Source: JAIRTY01 sp050257395 (GTDB lineage: Bacteria; Actinomycetota; Actinomycetes; Streptosporangiales; Streptosporangiaceae). From it: DNA of 19,805 nt. The notes below the pieces were generated by a model, which did no database searches, was not told the DNA's origin, and worked only from the letters and a program-made list of their open reading frames with translations. Shown here one piece after another: positions 8,211 through 13,566 of this stretch. The DNA lies in contig JBLMWU010000062.1 in the NCBI GenBank assembly GCA_050257395.1, forward strand, positions 1 to 19,805. The letters are read 5' to 3'. Made by a program: the position numbers and the translations under genes. The stretch's first letter is position 1, and every line of letters starts with the position of its first letter.

Positions 8211-8461
8211 TGGAAGCCCTGGACGGCAACGCGATCGGCGGGCTGCTGCTGGAGGTCTTCGGGACCGAGATGACGGCCGCCGCCGGCACCTGCGCGGCCT
8301 GCGGTGCCCGCGGGCCGCTGGCCGAATGCGTGGTCTACCTGCAGGCACCGGGCACCGTGGCCCGCTGCCGCGCCTGCCACGCCGTCCTGATGGTCTTCAG
8401 CCGGGTGCGGGCGATGACCTGCGTGGACCTGACCGGCCTGGCGGCGCTCGACGCCCGCTGA
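8210..8461 (+). CDS. DUF6510-like Cys-rich small protein
   Basis: 83 aa. The start overlaps the reductase stop by one base (TGATG), so it is translated from the same mRNA. It has five cysteines and a histidine in a zinc-ribbon-like arrangement: CAACG and a further Cys near residues 24-41, then CRACH near 60-64. The spacing fits a Zn2+ site or, less likely, an Fe-S centre. I recall this family as DUF6510, commonly beside such molybdopterin-reductase pairs in actinobacteria; that is from memory and function is unknown. A maturation or electron-relay role for the cassette is inference. Confidence 0.75.
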   Translation: MEALDGNAIGGLLLEVFGTEMTAAAGTCAACGARGPLAECVVYLQAPGTVARCRACHAVLMVFSRVRAMTCVDLTGLAALDAR

Positions 8462-8482
8462 GGCCGGGCGCCGCCGGCTGCC

Positions 8483-9286
8483 TCAGGCGGGCGCGGTGAA
8501 CGGCACGGCCGCCTCGGCGGTATGCACCAGGAATGTCAGCGACTCGGTGAAGTACAGGTGGACCTGGTCCGCGTCGTGGGCCTGGTAGCCGATGGACAGG
8601 TCCTGCCCCAGGCGCAGCTCGTAGTCCCCGCCGCGGGTCGACAGCAGCAGCGCGCCGTCGATGGCGGGCGCCCAGATGACGTCGCCGTCGATGACCCGGG
8701 CCAGCTGGTCGCGGACGGGGTAGCCGTGGTCGGACGTCTCGTTGACCGCGGTGTAGGCGTCCGCGCTGAGCAGCAGCGAGTAGGGGCCGCCCACGCCGGC
8801 CAGGCGCAGGGAGCTCACGGCCTGGCTGACGGCCTCCGGGTAGCCGCGGGCGTCGGCCGGCAGGGCCAGGGCCTCGTTCGTGGCGGCGGGTTTGATGCCG
8901 GTGATGACGCCGGGCGGGTATCCCTCGAAGACGGCCCGATCCTCGGCAAAGGCGATCGTGCGGGCGGCGTCCTTGACGGGCTGCCAGTCCGGGTCCCGGG
9001 CTCCTCGTTCCACATCGTCGATGTCCCCGCGCGCCAGGCTGAACGCGACCCGGAACTCGGCCAGGGGCTGGACCTGCCGCAGCCGGGCGGTCACGCCCGC
9101 CGCGGGCGGGCCGGCGCCGGCCAGGTGCCCGGTGCCCACGGCTGACAGGGTGACGCCGCCCGGCTCAGGCAGGTCGGCCACCCGGCGGCCCGCGATGTGC
9201 AGCGCGAAGGTGCGCCGGGCTTCCTCCTCGATGCTGTCCCAGGCGGCGCCGGAGATGGGGGCAAGCTCGCGGTGCAGGTTGTTCAT
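8483..9286 (-). CDS. Family 1 encapsulin shell protein
   Basis: 267 aa, typical length of family 1 encapsulins (linocin M18-like, HK97 capsid fold), which self-assemble into protein nanocompartments. N-terminus NNLHRELAPISGAAWDSIEEEA is characteristic, as are the internal EDRAVFEGYP (about 113-122), SLLLSADAYTAV (about 169-180) and the C-terminal YFTESLTFLVHTAEAAV. The ATG overlaps the stop of the DyP gene by 4 nt (ATGA at 9286-9283), coupling shell to cargo synthesis. The 3' end converges on the DUF6510 gene with 21 bp between the stops. No transmembrane segment or signal peptide, so the shell is cytosolic. Confidence 0.95.
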   Translation of the reverse strand: MNNLHRELAPISGAAWDSIEEEARRTFALHIAGRRVADLPEPGGVTLSAVGTGHLAGAGPPAAGVTARLRQVQPLAEFRVAFSLARGDIDDVERGARDPDWQPVKDAARTIAFAEDRAVFEGYPPGVITGIKPAATNEALALPADARGYPEAVSQAVSSLRLAGVGGPYSLLLSADAYTAVNETSDHGYPVRDQLARVIDGDVIWAPAIDGALLLSTRGGDYELRLGQDLSIGYQAHDADQVHLYFTESLTFLVHTAEAAVPFTAPA

Positions 9287-10338
9287 GACGGGTGCTCCTT
9301 GAGGTCGCCGATCCCCAGCGAGCCGTCAGCCGGCGCGCCGGGCTGGCCGGTCGTGACCGGGCTGACCCCGCTGCTGCTGGCGGCAGCGGCCGGGGCGGGC
9401 GGCCCGGGCAGGTCGTCCAGGAAGTCCTGGGCGGGGGCGAAGAACAGGCCGCCGGTGACGGCGGTGGAGAAGTCCAGGATGCGGTCGTGGCTGGCGGGCG
9501 GGCGGCCCAGGAACATGTTGGCCAGCATCTGCTCGGTCACCTCGGGGGTGGCGGCGTAGCCGATGAAGTAGGTGCCGTACTCGCCCCGGCCCGGGCTGCC
9601 GAACGGCATGTTGTCCCGGACGATCTGCCGCTGCCCGCCGTCCGGCCCGGTGATGGTGGTCAGGGCGACGTGCGAGCTGGCGGGCTTGATCTCGTCGGGC
9701 AGCTCGACGTTGGACAGCTTGCCGCGGCCGATCACCCGCTCCTGCTCCTCCGCTGGCAGGGCGTTCCAGGCCGCCATGTCGTGCAGGTACTTCTGCACGA
9801 TCACGTAGCTGCCCGCGGCGAACCCCGGGTCCTCGGCGCCGACCAGGACCGCGGCCGCGGCCTGCTGGCCGGCGGGGTTCTCTGTGCCGTCCACGAAGCC
9901 CAGCAGGTCCCGCTCGTCGAAGTACCGGAACCCGTGCACCTCGTCCTGCACGTCCACCCAGTCCCGGAGCCTGTCCATGATCAGCGTGGCGAGCTCGAAG
10001 CACAGGCCGGGCTGCTGAGCGCGGATGTGGAAGAGCAGGTCACCGGGGGTGGCGACGGCCCGGTGCCGCGGGCCGGCCAGTTCGGTGAAGGGGTGCAGCC
10101 CGGCCGGCCGCGGCCCGGCGAACAGCCGGCCCCACACGTCCGACCCCACCCCGGCCACACAGGTCAGCTTTCCCTCCGGCAGCCGGAACGCCACCGTGCG
10201 CTGCAGCCCCGCCAGGTCCGCCAGCAGGTCCCGCGCCGCTGGCTCGCCGCCCGGCCTGACCGTCAGCACCAGGAAGATGGCTGCCCCGGTCAGCGGGCTG
10301 AGCACGGGCTGAGCCTCCGGCCCCGGCGACGCTGCCAT
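9283..10338 (-). CDS. DyP-type haem peroxidase, encapsulin cargo
   Basis: 351 aa from ATG at 10338. Catalytic features of dye-decolorizing peroxidases are present: GFVDGTENP with Asp150, proximal haem ligand His223 in SSHVALT, and distal Arg241 in RDNMPFG. A Pro/Ala/Ser-rich linker (about 312-337) leads to DGSLGIGDLK (338-347), the encapsulin-targeting peptide that binds the inner shell surface. With the shell gene directly downstream, the enzyme is almost surely packaged. The ATG follows GGGAGG but with only 3 nt spacing; GTG at 10374, with GGTGAGAG upstream, is an in-frame alternative adding 12 residues. Function: H2O2-dependent oxidation; the natural substrate is unknown. Confidence 0.94.
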   Translation of the reverse strand: MAASPGPEAQPVLSPLTGAAIFLVLTVRPGGEPAARDLLADLAGLQRTVAFRLPEGKLTCVAGVGSDVWGRLFAGPRPAGLHPFTELAGPRHRAVATPGDLLFHIRAQQPGLCFELATLIMDRLRDWVDVQDEVHGFRYFDERDLLGFVDGTENPAGQQAAAAVLVGAEDPGFAAGSYVIVQKYLHDMAAWNALPAEEQERVIGRGKLSNVELPDEIKPASSHVALTTITGPDGGQRQIVRDNMPFGSPGRGEYGTYFIGYAATPEVTEQMLANMFLGRPPASHDRILDFSTAVTGGLFFAPAQDFLDDLPGPPAPAAAASSSGVSPVTTGQPGAPADGSLGIGDLKEHPS

Positions 10339-10409
10339 CTGCCTCCCGTTCCCCCGCGCGGCGGTCTGGCTCACGGCCAGTCTCTCACCCGGGGCCGGTG
10401 GCCGGCCGG

Positions 10410-10439
10410 CGCGGGCAGGGCTCCGCCGCCCTGCCCGCG
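10410..10439 (-). terminator. Strong hairpin terminator after the Lipoprotein_15 membrane gene
   Basis: CGCGGGCAGGGC (10410-10421) pairs perfectly with GCCCTGCCCGCG (10428-10439): 12 bp around a 6-nt loop, starting 2 bp after the stop of the 10442-11338 gene. There is no U-tract, as is common in high-GC actinobacteria. It separates that gene from the DyP-encapsulin operon, whose own promoter must then lie in the short GC-rich remainder or depend on readthrough. Confidence 0.75.
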
Positions 10440-10441
10440 GG

Positions 10442-11338
10442 TCAGCCGGAGATGGTGACCTCGTGCCACAGGCCGCCGTTGAGGTTGAGGTTGTTGCCGT
10501 GGGCCTGGCCCGGGGCCTTGTCACCCACGTAGGTGTAGAGCGGGTGCCCGTTGTAGGTGGCCTGCGTGGAGCCGTCTGAGCGCTTGATCGTGCCCAGCTT
10601 GCCGGTCACCCCCGGCCCGGCCGTGGCGGGCCCTTTCACCGGCGGCCAGTACACCGCGCAGGAGGCGCTGCAGGCGGACCTGGCCGGGGTGTCCGGGGCG
10701 AACCAGTACAGGGTGAAGCCCTTGGAGTTGGCCAGCACCGTCGCGCCGCCGGCCCGGACGGCCCGCAGCGCCGCGGTGCCGCCCCCGGCCGCGCCCGCCG
10801 CGGAACCGCCCGCCCCGGCGACCGCGACGCCCAGCAGCACCAGGGCGACGACCGAGACCGCGCCGACCGCCGCCCCGGCGCCCCGCCCGCCCGCGTCCGC
10901 CGCGCTGTGCAGCCGGGCCGGCAGGGCGGCCAGCACCCCCGCCCGCCGGGCGGCGCCGAAGGCCGCGCCCGCCAGCGCCGCGAACGCGGCGACCTCGATG
11001 ACGCCCGCGACGATGCCCGCGGTCGTCCGCACCTCGCGGAACCCGAACAGGCCCACCCAGATCGACAGCAGGTAACCGGCCAGCGTCGCCAGCGCGAACC
11101 CGGCGCCTGCCGCGGCGGCCAGCCAGTGCCCGGTCGCGGCCACGGCCGCCGCCAGCACGAACGCGGCGATCACCTGCAGCAGGAACAGCCAGCCGATGGT
11201 GGGGATGGACCGGTAACCGGTCAGGTACAGGTCGAGATGGATCGCCCCGGCCGCGGCCAGCAGGGCGGCGCCAGCCAGGCGCAGGATTAGCAGCGCCCGG
11301 CCGGCCCGCCGGGTCCCAGGCATAGTGTCCACGCTCAT
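10442..11338 (-). CDS. Multi-pass membrane protein with C-terminal Lipoprotein_15-like domain
   Basis: 298 aa from ATG at 11338 (GGAGGG about 10 nt upstream; the frame is open further back but that part overlaps the next gene's end). About five hydrophobic segments lie in residues 15-210, separated by short charged turns. The last is followed by a Gly/Ala linker and a roughly 100-residue outward-facing domain: GFTLYWFAPDTP, then CSASCAVYWPPV, then YNGHPLYTYVGDKAPG and GGLWHEV. That is the pattern of the Lipoprotein_15 / COG4315 secreted repeat, usually found in free lipoproteins. The closely spaced Cys pair may be a disulfide or bind a metal. Function unknown; a membrane redox role is only a guess. 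Confidence 0.82.
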   Translation of the reverse strand: MSVDTMPGTRRAGRALLILRLAGAALLAAAGAIHLDLYLTGYRSIPTIGWLFLLQVIAAFVLAAAVAATGHWLAAAAGAGFALATLAGYLLSIWVGLFGFREVRTTAGIVAGVIEVAAFAALAGAAFGAARRAGVLAALPARLHSAADAGGRGAGAAVGAVSVVALVLLGVAVAGAGGSAAGAAGGGTAALRAVRAGGATVLANSKGFTLYWFAPDTPARSACSASCAVYWPPVKGPATAGPGVTGKLGTIKRSDGSTQATYNGHPLYTYVGDKAPGQAHGNNLNLNGGLWHEVTISG

Positions 11339-11380
11339 CAGTACGTTACCCTCCGCCGGCCGGTTCACCCGCGGCCGGCC

Positions 11381-11398
11381 GGGTGCCGCGCGGCGCCC
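11381..11398 (-). terminator. possible GC hairpin after the PIN gene
   Basis: GGGTGCCGC followed directly by GCGGCGCCC gives a 9-bp stem with one G-T pair (about 7 bp once a minimal loop is allowed), 4 bp after the PIN gene stop. It may end that transcript before the Lipoprotein_15 gene. No T-run. Confidence 0.4.
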
Positions 11399-11402
11399 GG
11401 GC

Positions 11403-12131
11403 TCAGCCCTGGGCGGCGGTTTCACCGGGTGCGGCCACGGCCTCGCGCTGCCCGGGCAGCAGGACGGCCGTGAGGCCGGCTGCCGCGGCGCGGTAGAGCA
11501 TCGCGTGGTCCCCGGCCGCCATGATCACCCGCTTGCCGGTGATCGCCTCGATCGCCTGGGCGCGCCCGATGATCTCGTCGGCATGGACGGGCCGGCGCAC
11601 GTGCCAGGGCTCATCGAGGAAGATCTCCACGGTGACCTGCTGGCCGGGCAGTGCCACGGGCACCCCCGGGGCCGTGCCGTGCAGCTCCCACAGTTCGGTG
11701 AGGGCCGCGCGGGCACGCTCGCGCACCCGGTCCGCGCCGTCCCGTTTCAGCGCGTCGAGTTCCTCGATCACCAGGATCGGGACGATCAGCCGGAGCGGGC
11801 CCGCGGGCACCGCGACCCCGGGCAGGGAGTGCCAGTCGAAGCCGGCGAAGCCGGGCCCCTGGATGAGCGCCGAGGCGTCCGGGACGACGATCTGCCCCTG
11901 GCACTCGGCGAACCACTTCAGCGCCTGCAGCCGGGCGATCTCGTCGCCGAACCGGCCGATCCAGATGTCGATCTCGCGGTTCAGGAGCCCGAAAGGCCGG
12001 GTGGACAGGTTCAGCCACGCGTCCCTGGTCTCCGCCGGGTCCTGCCCCGGGCGGCACTGTTCGAGTTCAGCCCGCAGGCGTGCCAGCGCCTCGATGGCGG
12101 CGTCAGCGCCGCCGGGATACTTCTGCCCCAT
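11403..12131 (-). CDS. PIN-domain protein (putative ribonuclease)
   Basis: 242 aa. The C-terminal two thirds look like a PIN nuclease fold: VVPDASALIQ (about 82-91) gives the first acidic residue; VPILVIEELDALKR (about 116-129) has the second-strand acidic pair; AGDHAMLYRAAAAGL (about 212-226) gives the last acidic position. The N-terminal 75 residues are helical and of unknown fold. PIN domains cleave single-stranded RNA with Mg2+/Mn2+. No antitoxin-like small gene lies next to it, so it is not an evident toxin-antitoxin pair; a housekeeping or PhoH-like RNA role fits as well. ATG at 12131 has no strong ribosome-binding site. It lies 82 bp after the OsmC-type gene on the same strand. Confidence 0.75.
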   Translation of the reverse strand: MGQKYPGGADAAIEALARLRAELEQCRPGQDPAETRDAWLNLSTRPFGLLNREIDIWIGRFGDEIARLQALKWFAECQGQIVVPDASALIQGPGFAGFDWHSLPGVAVPAGPLRLIVPILVIEELDALKRDGADRVRERARAALTELWELHGTAPGVPVALPGQQVTVEIFLDEPWHVRRPVHADEIIGRAQAIEAITGKRVIMAAGDHAMLYRAAAAGLTAVLLPGQREAVAAPGETAAQG

Positions 12132-12145
12132 TCATTCAGCATGCG

Positions 12146-12159
12146 CCGCCTGACGGCGG
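12146..12159. other. short inverted repeat upstream of the PIN gene
   Basis: CCGCC-TGAC-GGCGG, a 5-bp stem with 4-nt loop, 14 bp before the PIN ATG in the OsmC-PIN gap. Could be a weak terminator for the OsmC-type gene or simply GC-rich chance. Confidence 0.2.
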
Positions 12160-12213
12160 TGCGGACCGGCCGGAACGGGCATCGCTGGCGGGACCTTCGG
12201 CCCTGCGCCGGGC

Positions 12214-12654
12214 TTACACCAGGTCGATGGCGACCGCTGGCGGCGTGGTGATGCTGTTGTGCACGGTGCAGTGCGACACCACCGCCTGCAGGGCGGGCCA
12301 CCGCTGCGCGGGCAGCTCGGCGGGCACCCGCACCGTCAGCCGGATGCCGCTGACCCGGGCCGGGCGGTCGGCGGCCATCTCGTAGCTCACCGACACCGCG
12401 AGGCCGTCCCGGCTGTACCCGTGCCGGGTGAGGTAGCGGCCCGCGTAGAACGCCACGCAGGTGGCCAGGGACGCCACGAACAGCTCCGTCGGGGTGGGGG
12501 CGGTGTCGCCGCCGCCTGCCTCCGCTGGCTGGTCGACCAGGATCCGGTGCCCGCGGACGCCCACCTCGTAGGCTTCGCCGGCGATGAACCGGACATCCAG
12601 CTGCCCGGCGCCGCCCGTCCGGGCCGGCAGCGTTGAGACCCGCGCGTGCTCCAT
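12214..12654 (-). CDS. OsmC/Ohr-family protein
   Basis: 146 aa from ATG at 12654. The family's two cysteines are present: one in PTELFVASLATCVAFYAGRYL and one in VVSHCTVHNSI; the conserved Glu lies in PTELF. In OsmC/Ohr peroxidases the first Cys attacks an organic hydroperoxide and forms a disulfide with the second. This sequence belongs to the broader YhfA/OsmC group, where the substrate is often unknown and persulfide-type oxidants are possible. Start choice: AGGAAGG (12667-12661) lies 6 nt before ATG 12654, whereas ATG 12660 directly abuts it. A perfect palindromic operator-like site sits 40 bp upstream (12694-12715), matching one upstream of the SQR-like gene. Confidence 0.87.
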   Translation of the reverse strand: MEHARVSTLPARTGGAGQLDVRFIAGEAYEVGVRGHRILVDQPAEAGGGDTAPTPTELFVASLATCVAFYAGRYLTRHGYSRDGLAVSVSYEMAADRPARVSGIRLTVRVPAELPAQRWPALQAVVSHCTVHNSITTPPAVAIDLV

Positions 12655-12660
12655 CTGCAT

Positions 12661-12667
12661 CCTTCCT
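12661..12667 (-). promoter_or_regulatory. ribosome-binding site fixing the OsmC start
   Basis: AGGAAGG on the reverse strand. Six bases separate it from ATG 12654 but none from ATG 12660, so the inner ATG is favoured. Confidence 0.7.
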
Positions 12668-12693
12668 GAGCAGCCGTCACCTCTCTCCACGAA

Positions 12694-12715
12694 TACATAC
12701 CAGCGGGGGTATGTA
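12694..12715 (-). promoter_or_regulatory. CsoR/CstR-type operator candidate upstream of OsmC gene
   Basis: TACATACC (12694-12701), 6-nt spacer AGCGGG, GGTATGTA (12708-12715): perfect 8-bp arms. The core, ATACC-N6-GGTAT (12697-12712), has the same 16-bp length and half-sites as the site at 17046-17061. A possible -10 (TATGTA) for the OsmC gene overlaps its promoter-proximal arm, so a bound protein would block transcription. The regulator is not in the window. Confidence 0.65.
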
Positions 12716-12774
12716 GCCAGGCACGGCGGTCCCGTGCAGGGGTGGCTTTGGTCCCTGGCCCCGGCGCGCGCCGG

Positions 12775-13206
12775 TCAGCCGGGGCCAGGGCCCGGCGGGC
12801 CGTCCCCGCGGGGCCGCCTGCCGGGCCGGCCGCCCGCCCGGGCCGCCGCCCACGCGAGCGCGGCGAAGATCGGCATGGTGAGGCCGATGAGCAGGGCCGT
12901 GCCGGTGACGGCGGAGGACAGGAATGAGCCGCCCACCCGGGCCACCAGGTAGTAATAGGCGGCCGCCACCGCCAGCAGCAGCAGGTACCCGCCGGCCGCG
13001 GTGCCGAGCACCTGCCGGGCGAACGGTGCCCACCCCCGGCGCGGCCCGGCGGCGGGCCCGGCCGGCCGCCCGGCCTTGCCGCGCCGCAGGCCCGCCAGGC
13101 CGAGTCCCAGCGCCGTCATGAAGATCAGGTAGAAGACCGCCATCGGGATCAGCGCCTGGCGGATCACCGGCGACGCGAGGGCCGGGCCGGGCCCGGCTGC
13201 CAGCAC
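12775..13206 (-). CDS. Small membrane protein (DUF6256-like)
   Basis: 143 aa from GTG at 13206, which begins 2 bp after the stop of the preceding gene with GAGGG 7 nt upstream; the longer open frame runs through that gene and is rejected. Three hydrophobic segments are visible: ALIPMAVFYLIFMTALGLGLAG (about 20-41), GTAAGGYLLLLAVAAAYYYLV (about 67-87) and AVTGTALLIGLTMPIFAALAWAA (about 98-120), joined by basic loops and ending in a Gly/Pro/Arg-rich tail. I recall it as DUF6256, but the name is from memory. No catalytic motif is seen. It probably works with the 75-aa membrane protein encoded immediately upstream. Confidence 0.7.
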   Translation of the reverse strand: MLAAGPGPALASPVIRQALIPMAVFYLIFMTALGLGLAGLRRGKAGRPAGPAAGPRRGWAPFARQVLGTAAGGYLLLLAVAAAYYYLVARVGGSFLSSAVTGTALLIGLTMPIFAALAWAAARAGGRPGRRPRGDGPPGPGPG

Positions 13207-13208
13207 GG

Positions 13209-13436
13209 TCAGGCCCTCAGCAGGAAGTGCCAGCCCCGGATGAAGGCGTGCCAGCCCACCCACAGCCACAGCGCGAACAGCGCCCACCGGCCGACCGGGT
13301 ACCGCATGATCAGCCGGAAGACGTCGCTGAGCGTCGGGCAGCCGGCCACCCCGGCCAGGCCGAGGCCTTCCCAGGCGAACAGCGCCCCGAACAGGACCGC
13401 CCAGACGAGATATCCGATCACCGGATGCTGTGCCAC
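13209..13436 (-). CDS. Small membrane protein (DUF6186-like)
   Basis: 75 aa from GTG at 13436, with GGGAGG (13447-13442) 5 nt upstream. It has two hydrophobic helices: VIGYLVWAVLFGALFAWEG (about 6-24) and GRWALFALWLWVGWHAFIRG (about 49-68), the second rich in Trp and ending in WHAFIRGWHFLL. The one Cys is in AGCPTLSD between the helices. I recall the pattern as DUF6186. Function unknown. It forms a tight two-gene unit with the following small membrane protein and is divergent from the acyl-CoA dehydrogenase gene. Confidence 0.75.
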   Translation of the reverse strand: MAQHPVIGYLVWAVLFGALFAWEGLGLAGVAGCPTLSDVFRLIMRYPVGRWALFALWLWVGWHAFIRGWHFLLRA

Positions 13437-13518
13437 TCCGACCTCCCGGTCATCCGCGCCGCCTGCGGTGTCAGCCGTCAGGACCAGTTCCCGCGTGCCC
13501 GGCGCCCGCGCACCCCAC

Positions 13519-13547
13519 TTGCTGGGCAACCGCCAAATCGGCATGCT
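13519..13547 (+). promoter_or_regulatory. possible promoter for the acyl-CoA dehydrogenase gene
   Basis: TTGCTG (13519-13524) and CATGCT (13542-13547) are spaced by 17 bp, 19 bp before the ATG. The -10 is a weak match. It is the best pair seen in the 130-bp divergent gap 13437-13566. Confidence 0.25.
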
Positions 13548-13566
13548 GGCGGCTGGAGGTGGCGCA

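Noticed and set aside
10801..10960. Apparent GCC/CGC repeats in the Lipoprotein_15 membrane gene
   Set aside because: They follow from Ala/Gly-rich membrane segments and high-GC codon use; there is no regular repeat unit.
11210..11222. ACCGGTAACCGGT palindrome-like sequence
   Set aside because: It is inside the coding sequence for a well-supported membrane protein and is short; no sign of a regulatory role.
11403..12131. PIN gene plus neighbours as a toxin-antitoxin or defence module
   Set aside because: No small antitoxin-like gene adjoins it, and the neighbours (membrane protein, OsmC-type protein) are not defence genes.
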